Numbered from the stretch's first letter, positions 8,913-17,519 are shown. The stretch: DNA of 64,000 nucleotides from CAINVV01 sp963663675 (GCA_963663675.1 OY760498.1:682001-746000); one strand, 5' to 3'. Numbers and translations are program-made. Notes: a model not told the origin generated them from the sequence alone.

Positions 8913-9360
8913 TGGTACTATAAGTTTCTATGGATTTGGGATCTACAACAGGATCGTGAACTTTTGCCGAATCAATCAAAGCCGTGTAACGAGTGGCATT
9001 GAGCCGGTAATAGGGGGCAAAACCACACACTTCAGAGATCAGTTTAAGATCCATTGTGTGGTGAACCCAAAAAACACTGGTCGTATCGTTAACAAATACA
9101 ACAAACCCTGTTGAATCTTCTGACAGGGAAAGCGGTAACCCTATTTTTTTTGTAAGGGCCGAATCTTTGCTGTTGAACAATGTATCCCCAACAGAATTTT
9201 TCCCGTATCCTCTGACAACAACAGGACCAATTTTTTCAGATTTGCTCCCTGCGAAAGTAGTCACCAACAATGAGTCAGTCGACTCGTAGCAGTGTGAACT
9301 GTTGTTACAGGAGTGTAACAACACGACAGCAATAAAAATACCTATAAGCTGAACGCGCAT
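8869..9360 (-). CDS. DUF6452-like lipoprotein
   Basis: A 163-residue lipoprotein. MRVQLIGIFIAVVLLHSC gives a signal peptide with acylated Cys18. The body is short beta-strands (VVVRGYGKNS, GFVVFVNDTTSVFWV, NITIYLHLSAN), as in the small lipoproteins of the DUF6452 type that accompany DUF6048 genes. It is transcribed first; its 3' end overlaps the DUF6048-like gene by 44 nt. A minus-strand TATATTTG box at 9392-9399 lies about 30 nt upstream of the start. A biochemical role cannot be assigned. Confidence 0.65.
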   Translation of the reverse strand: MRVQLIGIFIAVVLLHSCNNSSHCYESTDSLLVTTFAGSKSEKIGPVVVRGYGKNSVGDTLFNSKDSALTKKIGLPLSLSEDSTGFVVFVNDTTSVFWVHHTMDLKLISEVCGFAPYYRLNATRYTALIDSAKVHDPVVDPKSIETYSTNGQNITIYLHLSAN

Positions 9361-9391
9361 TCGTCGAATTGGTTTGTTGAGTATCTTCCGG

Positions 9392-9399
9392 CAAATATA
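9392..9399 (-). promoter_or_regulatory. Candidate -7 box TATATTTG for the DUF6452/DUF6048 operon
   Basis: Matches the Bacteroidota -7 consensus TAnnTTTG on the minus strand, 32 nt upstream of the start at 9360. No convincing -33 TTG at the usual spacing was found. It sits in a 107-nt divergent intergenic region with a plus-strand box at 9442. Confidence 0.5.
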
Positions 9400-9441
9400 A
9401 TCAAATTGGTCGGACGGGATTTATACCCCGAAAATAATTGA

Positions 9442-9449
9442 TAGTTTTG
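9442..9449 (+). promoter_or_regulatory. Candidate -7 box TAGTTTTG for the metallophosphoesterase gene
   Basis: Fits TAnnTTTG on the plus strand and ends 18 nt before the start codon at 9468, implying a leader of roughly 10 nt. The -33 element is not evident. Confidence 0.45.
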
Positions 9450-9467
9450 ACCCTCTAAAAAAATGAT

Positions 9468-10625
9468 ATGAGAGCATTAACCTTTATGATATTTTTCAGC
9501 ATTGTCCTCCTAATCTATTCTTCAGTGAACTACTATGTTTATTCAAGGGGGCTACTGGTATTTGCCTGCAATCCGGCTTTAAAAAAGTGGTATACAATTA
9601 TATTCTGGGTGATAGTCTCCTGTTTCCTGGTTGGGATGTTCTGGGAACGCACCGCGTCGTCTGTTGTAAGTGAATGGGTATACAGGGTGGGCGCATTCTG
9701 GCTGGCATTCATGTTTTATTTTCTGATTAGCCTGTTGGCCATCGACCTGGTAAGAATGGCAAATTATTTTTTCCACTTTCTACCCCGGTTCTCCGATGCC
9801 GGGAAGCTTAATCTTGCATATTCAGTTATCGGGTTTGTAACTCTTATTGTCGTTGGCGGGTATTTAAATGCCTTAAATACAAGGGTAAAGGAGATTCCCC
9901 TGACGATTCACAAAAAGGTAACTGGGGCTTCTGACCTGAAAATCCTGATGGCTTCGGATATCCACCTTGGTGCCTTGATCGGTGAACGCCAGGAGCTAAA
10001 ACTTGTTCGGATCATCAATGAGCAGAAACCGGACCTGGTGCTGCTATGCGGTGACCTGGTTGACGGGGATATCGGTCCGGTAATCCGGAAAAATCTCGGG
10101 AAACATATCCAGGAGATCAGGACCAGGCTGGGAGTCTATGCTATACCGGGGAACCATGAGTACATTGGCGGTATTCGAAATACTTTGCCTTATCTTCAGA
10201 GCATCAACATAAAAGTTCTTCGGGATGAAGTAGTTACGCTCCCGGACGGGATTCAGCTGGTCGGACGTGATGACCGCGACAGCAGGAGAATGGGGGAGGG
10301 CAGCAATCCGCATGAGCTCAAAGAACTGGTAAAAGACCTTGACCGTTCCAAACCTATTATCGTGATGAACCATCAGCCTTTCCACCTGGAAGAAGCTGTT
10401 GAAGCTGGTGCCGACCTTCATTTGTCGGGGCATACGCACAACGGACAGATGTGGCCATTCAACTACATAACTGAAGCAATTTTTGAGTTAAGCTGGGGTT
10501 TGAAGCAAAAAGGCAATACCACCTTTTATGTCTCTTCAGGTTTTGGTTCCTGGGGACCTCCGGTGCGAACAGGAAATACACCGGAAGTAGTGGTTTTTAA
10601 CATCAGGTTTGATGGTCAGGATTGA
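9468..10625 (+). CDS. Membrane-anchored metallophosphoesterase (YkuE/YaeI-like)
   Basis: A 385-residue protein with about four N-terminal membrane helices (roughly residues 1-145), followed by a calcineurin-like phosphoesterase domain. Metal-site motifs appear in order: ASDIHLG, LLCGDLVDGD, IPGNHEY, VMNHQPFH and LSGHTHNGQMWP. The GHTHNGQ ending and membrane lead are typical of the YaeI/YkuE group, some members of which cleave UDP-2,3-diacylglucosamine or other lipid pyrophosphates; the substrate here is unproven. It is divergent from the DUF6452-like gene. The only downstream neighbour on the strand is lepA, 269 nt away behind its own promoter. Confidence 0.87.
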   Translation: MRALTFMIFFSIVLLIYSSVNYYVYSRGLLVFACNPALKKWYTIIFWVIVSCFLVGMFWERTASSVVSEWVYRVGAFWLAFMFYFLISLLAIDLVRMANYFFHFLPRFSDAGKLNLAYSVIGFVTLIVVGGYLNALNTRVKEIPLTIHKKVTGASDLKILMASDIHLGALIGERQELKLVRIINEQKPDLVLLCGDLVDGDIGPVIRKNLGKHIQEIRTRLGVYAIPGNHEYIGGIRNTLPYLQSINIKVLRDEVVTLPDGIQLVGRDDRDSRRMGEGSNPHELKELVKDLDRSKPIIVMNHQPFHLEEAVEAGADLHLSGHTHNGQMWPFNYITEAIFELSWGLKQKGNTTFYVSSGFGSWGPPVRTGNTPEVVVFNIRFDGQD

Positions 10626-10741
10626 AGCCGGTTAAGTTCTCCTCCGGATTAGGTGCTTCAAAAGAAAAAAATGATTAACTATCTGATATTGAGGTGCTAT
10701 TTTTGGCAGGGAGACTAAAATCCAGTAGTCAAATTTTTAAG

Positions 10742-10749
10742 TATCTTTG
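10742..10749 (+). promoter_or_regulatory. -7 box TATCTTTG upstream of lepA
   Basis: A perfect match to TAnnTTTG, 145 nt before the lepA start. If used, transcription starts near 10757, giving a long leader that contains the structured repeat at 10805-10893. No clear TTTG -33 box was found at 19-21 nt spacing. Confidence 0.55.
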
Positions 10750-10804
10750 TGACGCTTTATTTTTAATATATTACAGAATATCAAGTACATAAGGAATGTC
10801 AACC

Positions 10805-10893
10805 ATGAAATAGCCATGAGGAATATATTCACATCACGTGAGAATGATTATGTGGCTATTCCATTTGGCCTTTAAAAAACAAAATATAAACAA
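10805..10893 (+). repeat. Leader-type dispersed repeat, copy A (directly upstream of lepA)
   Basis: An 89-nt element ending exactly at the lepA ATG. Outer stem: ATGAAATAGCCAT (10805-10817) pairs with ATGTGGCTATTCCAT (ending 10864), with one conserved A-C mismatch at pair 4. Inner stem: TTCAC with GTGAGAA. A 29-nt A-rich spacer then leads to ATGAA. Related copies stand before ftsW (B), the glsA-like gene (C) and an orphan ATG (D). Copies B and C have ACC/GGT in the outer stem where A has AGC/GCT, a compensatory change. Confidence 0.8.
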
Positions 10894-12678
10894 ATGAATA
10901 ACATCCGGAATTTCTGCATCATAGCCCATATTGACCATGGAAAAAGTACGTTGGCCGATCGTCTCCTTGAGATGACTTCGACGATCAGTGCCCGTGACAT
11001 GGAGGCACAGGTGCTGGACAACATGGATCTGGAGAAAGAACGCGGAATTACTATTAAAAGCCATGCAATCCAGATGGAATATTATCATGAAGGAGAAAAA
11101 TATCTTCTAAACCTGATAGATACTCCCGGGCATGTTGATTTTTCCTACGAAGTTTCCAGGTCCATTGCCGCCTGCGAAGGAGCTTTGCTTATTATCGATG
11201 CTACCCAGGGTATTCAGGCCCAGACGATTTCCAACCTCTACCTGGCCATTGAACATGATCTCGAGATTATTCCTGTTCTGAACAAAATGGACCTTCCCAA
11301 TGCAATGCCTGAAGTTGTGGAAGACCAGATTATTGAACTTATCGGATGCAAAAGGTCGACGATCATTCGTGCATCGGGAAAAACCGGTGATGGCGTAGCA
11401 GAAATTCTGGAGCGCATCCTGACTGATATACCGGCTCCGAAGGGAGATCCTCAAGCCCCACTTCAGGCTCTGATTTTTGATTCCGTTTTCAACCAGTTCC
11501 GCGGAGTAATAGCTTATTTTAAAGTTGCCAACGGAACCGTTTGTAAGGGTGACCTGGTGAAGTTCGTAGCTGCCGACAAACAATACTATGTTGATGAGGT
11601 TGGGGTGCTGAGAATGGGTCTGGAGATTCGTGATGAATTGAGCGCCGGTGATGTCGGATACATAATCTGTGGTATTAAAACCGCCCGTGAGATTAAAGTT
11701 GGGGATACCATAACCCAGGTAAAGAATCCATCTGCCGCCATTTCCGGTTTTGAAGATGTTAAACCTATGGTTTTCGCCGGGGTTTATCCTATTGACAGCG
11801 AGGATTATGAGGATCTTCGAAACGCAATGGAAAAACTTCAGTTGAATGATGCTTCCCTGACCTATGTACCCGAATCCTCCATGGCACTTGGCTTTGGATT
11901 CAGGTGCGGGTTCCTTGGATTGCTTCACATGGAGATTGTCCAGGAGCGACTCGACCGTGAGTTTGACATGAACGTAATCACTACCGTTCCCAACGTTTCC
12001 TACATGGTTACCACCCGGGGCGGTGAGACTTTTGAAGTTTATAACCCGGCAGGATTGCCTGACGCTACGCTTATTGAACAGATTGAGGAGCCATTTATCC
12101 ATGCGCAGATTATCACCAGGTCAGAATACATCGGAGCGATCATGACCTTGTGCCTCGACAAGCGCGGGATGATGACGAAACAGGAATACCTGACCGCTGA
12201 TCGTGCAGAGCTCTCTTTTGATATGCCCCTGGGGGAAATAGTAATAGACTTTTACGACAAGCTGAAAAGTATATCAAAAGGCTATGCCTCTTTTGATTAC
12301 CATATAACAGGATATCGTCCTGCCAAACTGGTTAAGCTTGATATTCTGCTGAACAGTGAGCCTGTCGATGCCCTTTCCACACTCCTGCATATCGACAATG
12401 CCTATACGTTTGGACGAAGAATTTGTGAGAAACTGAAAGAGCTGATACCAAGGCAGCAATACGATGTTGCTATCCAGGGAGCCATAGGGGCCAAGATTAT
12501 TTCAAGGGAGACTGTAAAGGCGGTGAGAAAAGATGTTACAGCCAAATGTTATGGAGGAGATATCACGCGGAAACGCAAGCTGCTGGAAAAGCAGAAAAAA
12601 GGCAAAAAGCGGATGAAACAGATTGGTAATGTGGAAGTTCCACAAAAGGCGTTCCTCGCAGTGCTGAAACTGGACTAA
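10894..12678 (+). CDS. lepA: Elongation factor 4 (LepA), ribosomal back-translocase GTPase
   Basis: A translational GTPase that binds stalled or misplaced ribosomes. Its 594 residues are full length for LepA. The G domain shows AHIDHGKST (about residues 11-19), the effector Thr in RGITIKSH, DTPGHVDF and NKMDLP. The LepA-specific C-terminal domain ends with GNVEVPQKAFLAVLKLD, the conserved end of the family. The start ATG directly follows the structured repeat element and an A-rich spacer. The gene converges with rprY and shares with it the perfect hairpin at 12682-12756. Confidence 0.97.
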   Translation: MNNIRNFCIIAHIDHGKSTLADRLLEMTSTISARDMEAQVLDNMDLEKERGITIKSHAIQMEYYHEGEKYLLNLIDTPGHVDFSYEVSRSIAACEGALLIIDATQGIQAQTISNLYLAIEHDLEIIPVLNKMDLPNAMPEVVEDQIIELIGCKRSTIIRASGKTGDGVAEILERILTDIPAPKGDPQAPLQALIFDSVFNQFRGVIAYFKVANGTVCKGDLVKFVAADKQYYVDEVGVLRMGLEIRDELSAGDVGYIICGIKTAREIKVGDTITQVKNPSAAISGFEDVKPMVFAGVYPIDSEDYEDLRNAMEKLQLNDASLTYVPESSMALGFGFRCGFLGLLHMEIVQERLDREFDMNVITTVPNVSYMVTTRGGETFEVYNPAGLPDATLIEQIEEPFIHAQIITRSEYIGAIMTLCLDKRGMMTKQEYLTADRAELSFDMPLGEIVIDFYDKLKSISKGYASFDYHITGYRPAKLVKLDILLNSEPVDALSTLLHIDNAYTFGRRICEKLKELIPRQQYDVAIQGAIGAKIISRETVKAVRKDVTAKCYGGDITRKRKLLEKQKKGKKRMKQIGNVEVPQKAFLAVLKLD

Positions 12679-12681
12679 TTG

Positions 12682-12756
12682 TAAGATATAAGATATAAGA
12701 CATGAGACATGAGATAGTGCTTTTCTCATGTCTCATGTCTTATATCTTATATCTTA
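12682..12756. terminator. Bidirectional terminator: perfect 32-bp inverted repeat built from 7-mers
   Basis: Arms 12682-12713 and 12725-12756 are exact reverse complements around an 11-nt loop. The stem sits between the convergent ends of lepA (stop 12676-12678) and rprY (stop at 12761). Each arm is itself made of tandem 7-bp units (AGATATA twice, GACATGA twice). The 3' arm plus flanking sequence contains one further AGATATA unit. Confidence 0.8.
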
Positions 12757-12760
12757 TATC

Positions 12761-13447
12761 TCAGATAATCAGCTTGTATCCTTTGCCGTGGATATTGATT
12801 ATCTCAATCCCCTCTTCATCTTTGAGGTGTTTTCTTAATTTGGTGATATAAACATCCATGCTTCTGGCATTGAAGTAGTTGTCGTCTACCCAGATGGTTT
12901 TCAGGGCATAGTTGCGTTCCAGTACCTTGTTGGCATTTACGCACAAAAGACGAAGCAATTCTGACTCCTTGGTCGTTAGTTTGGTGCTGTCAGAAGCATC
13001 TGAAAGAGTCTGCTTCCTGGCGTCAAAAGTGAAACGGCCCAGTTTAAAGACAGCCTGGGTATTGTCGGCTTCTCCCAATGTCCTTCTAAGGATTGCCTCA
13101 ATGCGGAAGATGAGTTCCTCCATGCTGAATGGTTTGGTCATGTAATCGTCCGCTCCAATTCGAAATCCTTCAATAACATCTTCCTTCATATTTTTCGCGG
13201 TGAGGAAGATGATTGGAATTTCACTGTTAATCATGCGGACATCTTTTGCCAATGCGAATCCATCTTTTTTTGGCATCATTATATCGAAAATGCACAGATC
13301 GTACTGGTTTTTCTGGAATCCTTTGAATGCAGCTTCTCCGTCAGGATAAAGGTCTGTATCGTAGCCTTTTGCAATTAAATATTCTCTGAGTAATGATCCC
13401 AGGTTTTCGTCGTCTTCGCTCAAGATAATTCTCATCTTCTTTTCCAT
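12761..13447 (-). CDS. rprY: OmpR-family response regulator (RprY-like)
   Basis: DNA-binding response regulator of a two-component system. The receiver domain has the acidic pair in SEDDEN, phosphoacceptor Asp55 (FDIMMPKKDG), Thr83 (LTAK) and Lys105 (TKPFS). A C-terminal winged helix (LTTKESELLRLLC to HGKGYKLII) completes 228 residues. The stretch MEKKMRIILSEDDENLGSLLREYL-type N-terminus closely resembles Bacteroides fragilis RprY as I remember it, so translation from 13447 rather than the internal ATG at residue 5 is preferred. It lies 9 nt downstream of its kinase gene in one operon. Confidence 0.88.
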   Translation of the reverse strand: MEKKMRIILSEDDENLGSLLREYLIAKGYDTDLYPDGEAAFKGFQKNQYDLCIFDIMMPKKDGFALAKDVRMINSEIPIIFLTAKNMKEDVIEGFRIGADDYMTKPFSMEELIFRIEAILRRTLGEADNTQAVFKLGRFTFDARKQTLSDASDSTKLTTKESELLRLLCVNANKVLERNYALKTIWVDDNYFNARSMDVYITKLRKHLKDEEGIEIINIHGKGYKLII

Positions 13448-13456
13448 AATGTTAAA

Positions 13457-14980
13457 CTATTTGATGACAGGGAAATAGAGTCTGAATTTTGTTCCTTTCC
13501 CAACTGTACTTTCTACTTTTATTTTTCCATGGTGCTCATCAACAATACGTTTGACGTAGAAGAGCCCCAGTCCGAAACCTTTCACGTTGTGCACGTTACC
13601 GGTTGGAATACGGTAAAAGCGTTCAAATATCTGGGGGAGATTTTCCTTGGAAATTCCTATCCCGTTGTCTTTTATCTGAACAATTACCCAGTCGCCTCTG
13701 TTTTCCGTTGAAACCTCAATTTTTGGATTTTCCTTGCTGTATTTTTCTGCGTTGTCTAACAGGTTGTAAATTAGGTTTGTAATATGAATCTCATCCCCGC
13801 TGATCATCGGGTTTTCTGCGGAGAGCATGGTCTCCAGGCTTCCATTTGAAGTCGTTACGCGTATCTCAAAATTGGAGGCTGCCTGCGAGACGACCTGATT
13901 CAGATCTATCTCAGTAAATTTAAGTTTTAATTTGCCTTCATTGAATACTGCCATCTGCAAAACTTTCTCCACCTGGTTGCTAAGTCTTTTACTCTCATCC
14001 AGGATGACACCTGAGATATGATCGATGGTTGAAGGTGAATGGACAAGAGAGTTATCCTTGAGCATCTGGGACGCCAGCGAAATGGTGGAGATTGGCGTCT
14101 TAAGCTCATGGGTCATGTTGTTGATGAAGTCGTTCTTAATCTGGGATAGTTTCTTCTGGCGCAGGATGATCTGAAGTGTAAATACAAAAATTCCGATGAT
14201 TATGATGGTAAGCAGCAGCGACGGAAGCACAAAATCTGTACTTGCCTTGATCTGTTCAGCATGCTGGTCAGGGAAGTAGACGTAAAGGAAATGAGGTTTG
14301 GATGAATTTTGATCATAAAAAAGTGGTGTCCTGTATTCTCTCGTTCCCTTTGAAGGATGGTAATCTTTGTCACCCAGGGCTATTTCCGTTTTACCTTTAA
14401 TGGTTGTCTTTATACAGTATTTATAAGACAGAAGTATGTCTTTGTCCTTTAATTCCGTGTCAATGGCATATTTGAGGTAATCAGGCGATACCCGCTCGGA
14501 TATCTTCATTTCAGTTCGTGCAAGCAGGTAGTCCTGGTATCTCAGAGCCTGTGACTGCTTTTCACTCAACCGGTTGTAGGAGCTTTGCATGCTGGGAATA
14601 TTGAAAGTCGACTGTGAACTGTTGATTTCAAAGTTACCCTTGCTGCTTTTGAAAGTTTTCTTGTTCGATGAAACGGTAAGCTCACCGGATCGCCCGAGCT
14701 TAATCAATGATTCTGACGGATCTGAATTAGGATAAAGGTTGAGGCCCATTGAGGGCTTAACATCCTGAATATAATAGGATTCGTCGAGTTGATAAAAAAG
14801 CTGGATCTCTTCGAAGTCGAGCATGTCCCTGACGTCGCTGAGTGCGCGGTTGACCAGGAAATTAAAATCCTTCTCCTGAAGTTTGGCTGTTTTATTGATA
14901 GTGATCAGCTGTACCCATACCATAACAGCCACTGCAATAGCCATTACAATAGCGAGTATGTTGATCATTTTTTTGCTCAT
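13457..14980 (-). CDS. rprX: Sensor histidine kinase (RprX-like)
   Basis: An inner-membrane sensor kinase of 507 residues. It has one N-terminal membrane helix (about 5-25), a periplasmic sensor region of about 220 residues with no named domain I recognise, a second helix near 247-270, and a HisKA domain with phosphoacceptor His in NNMTHELKTP. A complete HATPase core follows (NLIYNLLDNAEK, DNGIGI, GFGLGLFYVK). The partner rprY follows after 9 nt. A minus-strand TATATTTG box lies only 5 nt upstream of the start codon. The transcript would therefore begin at or just inside the annotated start, and Met5 (14968) is a possible alternative. Confidence 0.88.
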   Translation of the reverse strand: MSKKMINILAIVMAIAVAVMVWVQLITINKTAKLQEKDFNFLVNRALSDVRDMLDFEEIQLFYQLDESYYIQDVKPSMGLNLYPNSDPSESLIKLGRSGELTVSSNKKTFKSSKGNFEINSSQSTFNIPSMQSSYNRLSEKQSQALRYQDYLLARTEMKISERVSPDYLKYAIDTELKDKDILLSYKYCIKTTIKGKTEIALGDKDYHPSKGTREYRTPLFYDQNSSKPHFLYVYFPDQHAEQIKASTDFVLPSLLLTIIIIGIFVFTLQIILRQKKLSQIKNDFINNMTHELKTPISTISLASQMLKDNSLVHSPSTIDHISGVILDESKRLSNQVEKVLQMAVFNEGKLKLKFTEIDLNQVVSQAASNFEIRVTTSNGSLETMLSAENPMISGDEIHITNLIYNLLDNAEKYSKENPKIEVSTENRGDWVIVQIKDNGIGISKENLPQIFERFYRIPTGNVHNVKGFGLGLFYVKRIVDEHHGKIKVESTVGKGTKFRLYFPVIK

Positions 14981-14984
14981 AAGG

Positions 14985-14992
14985 CAAATATA
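14985..14992 (-). promoter_or_regulatory. -7 box TATATTTG at the rprX start
   Basis: A perfect TAnnTTTG match on the minus strand, immediately upstream of the rprX start codon at 14980. Transcription about 7 nt downstream would make the message leaderless or force use of Met5. No -33 box at normal spacing was seen, so chance occurrence is possible. Confidence 0.4.
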
Positions 14993-15160
14993 AAGCTAAT
15001 AATTCTTAGGGGAGATGATTGTTAACAATATTTAACAGCCATTGAAGCAGTTAGGGGTTTCAGGAACGTGTAAGGATGAAGATGGCGAGGTGTAAGGGAC
15101 TACCGGAAGATCCTGCGTGCCGGCTGCCAGGTTGAACCGCTGTTTTAACGGCGATTTGCC

Positions 15161-15916
15161 TCAGTTCTGATCTTCTGCCCTGAATGACAGCACGTTCAGT
15201 TTTTCGAGGGCCTGTTGTGCGGCATTCTGCTGCGCCTCTTTTTTTGAAAAGCCTCCGCCGGTTCCCATCAACTTTCCGTCAACGGTTACATTCGATACAA
15301 ATGGCATTTTTTCAGTTCCGGAATCAGGATTGTTGACAGTTTTGAATTCAACTTCCTGTTTTACCTTCTGTCCCCATTCTATCAACTGACTTTTAAAATT
15401 GTTGTCAAACTTTTCCATCTCACGGATATCAACATGCTGGTTGAATATCTTCCTGATCACGAACCTTCTGGCAACGGCATATCCACAATCGAGATAAATT
15501 GCCCCAATAAAAGCCTCAAGCAGGTCGCCGTAAAGGTGGCTTGATTCACTCACCGAGTTGGCATTGGAGACTACATAGCGGTTAAGGCTCATTTTGAAGG
15601 CAAGCTGGGTCAAAAAGCTGCGGTTTACCACGCGCGATCTCATCTGGGTAAGAAAACCTTCATCCTTAAATGGAAAGCGGTTGTAAAGGTATTCGGCAAC
15701 TATTGTACTCAATACTGCATCCCCGAGATATTCAAGCCGTTCATTGTTGACAATATTGCCCATTTTATCGACGTAGGACGCTGATTTGTGCATGAAGGCA
15801 ATATCATAAAGCTTAAATTTCAGCGGACTCCGTCCGGTCAGGGACTTTATAAACGAATAAAACTCTTTTCTTGGGGAAGAAAAGAGCTTTATCTGATATC
15901 TTATATTACGGATCAC
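15161..15916 (-). CDS. rnc: Ribonuclease III
   Basis: A double-strand-specific endoribonuclease for rRNA and mRNA processing. The catalytic signature ERLEYLGDAVLS and the second acidic motif LLEAFIGAIYLD are intact. A double-stranded-RNA-binding domain occupies the C-terminus (GGGFSKKEAQQNAAQQALEKL). Length is 251 aa, with about 20 extra N-terminal residues, common in Bacteroidota. The start codon abuts the fabF stop (15916/15917), so the two are tightly coupled. Order acpP-fabF-rnc is conserved in the phylum. Confidence 0.96.
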   Translation of the reverse strand: MIRNIRYQIKLFSSPRKEFYSFIKSLTGRSPLKFKLYDIAFMHKSASYVDKMGNIVNNERLEYLGDAVLSTIVAEYLYNRFPFKDEGFLTQMRSRVVNRSFLTQLAFKMSLNRYVVSNANSVSESSHLYGDLLEAFIGAIYLDCGYAVARRFVIRKIFNQHVDIREMEKFDNNFKSQLIEWGQKVKQEVEFKTVNNPDSGTEKMPFVSNVTVDGKLMGTGGGFSKKEAQQNAAQQALEKLNVLSFRAEDQN

Positions 15917-17170
15917 TTACTGGATATATTTTTTTAAGATTACCGTACCGTTATGACCGCCAAAACCAAAAGTGTTGCTTAATGCGTAGTCGATGTTGCG
16001 TGGTTTTGCAACGTTGAATGTAAAATCTATATTCGGATCGACTTCTGGGTCAAGTTCAAACTGGTTAATTGTCGGTGGAACGATGCTGTATTTCATCGCC
16101 AGGATGCATGCAATGGCTTCAACCGCACCGGCTGCTCCGAGGAGGTGGCCGGTCATTGATTTGGTTGCACTGATGCTTAGTTTGTATGTATGATCTCCAA
16201 AGACTTTTTTGATAGCCTTGGGTTCGGCGATATCGCCTAATCCTGTAGATGTACCGTGTACGTTGATGTAATCGATATCTTCAGGTTGTAACCCGGCATC
16301 TTTCAATGCACGTTTCATAACCAGCGAGGCGCCTCCGCCTTCGGGATCAGGAGCTGTCATGTGGTAGGCATCGGTAGACATACCGCAACCAACCAATTCT
16401 GCCCAGATCGTAGCTCCCCTGGCAATCGCGTGCTCGTATTCTTCAAGAATCAAAGCCCCGGCACCTTCGCCCATCACAAATCCATCCCTGCCTTTGTCGA
16501 ATGGACGAGAAGCAGTTTTAGGATCATCGTTCCGGGTTGAAAGGGCATGCATGGCATTAAATCCACCAACTCCAGCCTGGGTAATTGCCGCTTCGGAACC
16601 TCCGGCAACAAAAATCGTGGCTTTACCTAACCGGATATAGGTTGCTGCATCAATCATTGCGTGAGTGGCTGATGCGCAGGCCGTTACAGTTGTAATAGTC
16701 GGACCCCTGAACCCATACTGCATGGCAATGTTTCCACTGGCCATGTTGGCAATCATCTTGGGAATGAAAAAAGGAGAAAATCTTGGATTATCCAGGTTGC
16801 TATTGAATTCGGTAACTTGCTGATAGAATGTGTCTAGTCCGCCAATTCCAGCTCCCCAAATTACACCTACCTCATCCTTGTCAATGGAGGACAGATCCAG
16901 TCCGGAATTTACTATGGCCTGGGCCGCAGCAATGTAGGCGTACTGTGCATACATATCATGCTTTTGCACCTCTTTCCTGTTCAGGTACTCATTAGGGTCG
17001 AAATTCTTTATCTCGCAGGCAAATTTTGTCTTATACTTGGAAGCGTCAAAACGAGTAATGGGGCCCGCACCGCTGACCCCATTCCTTAGGCCTTCCCAAT
17101 ATTCTTCAACATTTTTGCCAAGCGGGTTGATTGTGCCAAGACCGGTAACAACAACTCGTTTTAATTCCAT
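15917..17170 (-). CDS. fabF: Beta-ketoacyl-ACP synthase II
   Basis: The elongating condensing enzyme of fatty acid synthesis; it joins malonyl-ACP to acyl-ACP. The catalytic triad is visible: Cys in TVTACASATHA, His in NVHGTSTGLGD and His in KSMTGHLLGAAGA. The C-terminal GFGGHNGT loop is present. The 417 residues are full length. It follows acpP by 27 nt and abuts rnc, giving an operon that makes the carrier protein, the synthase and an RNase together. Confidence 0.97.
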   Translation of the reverse strand: MELKRVVVTGLGTINPLGKNVEEYWEGLRNGVSGAGPITRFDASKYKTKFACEIKNFDPNEYLNRKEVQKHDMYAQYAYIAAAQAIVNSGLDLSSIDKDEVGVIWGAGIGGLDTFYQQVTEFNSNLDNPRFSPFFIPKMIANMASGNIAMQYGFRGPTITTVTACASATHAMIDAATYIRLGKATIFVAGGSEAAITQAGVGGFNAMHALSTRNDDPKTASRPFDKGRDGFVMGEGAGALILEEYEHAIARGATIWAELVGCGMSTDAYHMTAPDPEGGGASLVMKRALKDAGLQPEDIDYINVHGTSTGLGDIAEPKAIKKVFGDHTYKLSISATKSMTGHLLGAAGAVEAIACILAMKYSIVPPTINQFELDPEVDPNIDFTFNVAKPRNIDYALSNTFGFGGHNGTVILKKYIQ

Positions 17171-17197
17171 ATTGATTTTTAAGACCTTACTAATTTC

Positions 17198-17434
17198 TTA
17201 TTTTACGTTTTCGGTGATGTAATTGATAGCGTCACCTACTGTTGCAATTTTTTCTGCTTGATCATCAGGGATGGCAATGCCAAATTCTTTTTCGAATTCC
17301 ATAATTAACTCTACAGTGTCCAAAGAATCAGCGCCCAAATCATTTGTAAAAGACGCTTCTGTAGTTACTTCACTTTCGTCAACACCAAGTTTATCAACAA
17401 TGATTGCTTTTACCTTAGCCGTAATGTCAGACAT
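17198..17434 (-). CDS. acpP: Acyl carrier protein
   Basis: A 78-residue acidic carrier of growing acyl chains. The 4'-phosphopantetheine attachment site is Ser37 in DLGADSLDTVEL. The N-terminus (MSDITAKVKAIIVDKLGVDE) and helix pattern are typical. It is the first gene of the acpP-fabF-rnc operon and diverges from purN. Confidence 0.97.
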   Translation of the reverse strand: MSDITAKVKAIIVDKLGVDESEVTTEASFTNDLGADSLDTVELIMEFEKEFGIAIPDDQAEKIATVGDAINYITENVK

Positions 17435-17511
17435 AATTTTTTAATTTTACGTGGTTACTATTGTTAAATTTATACGCTGAATTTTTCAGCGTCTGCAAAG
17501 AAACGAAGAAA

Positions 17512-17519
17512 CAAAATTA
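17512..17519 (-). promoter_or_regulatory. Candidate -7 box TAATTTTG for the acpP operon
   Basis: Fits TAnnTTTG on the minus strand, 77 nt upstream of acpP, with a TTTG at 17536-17539 at a shorter than usual 16-nt spacing. A second, imperfect box (TTTCTTTG) lies nearer the gene, around 17495. Which is used cannot be decided by reading. Confidence 0.35.

Noticed and set aside
11107..12102. 331-codon minus-strand frame opposite lepA
   Set aside because: It lies entirely within lepA, whose full motif set is intact; the frame is open only because of lepA codon use.
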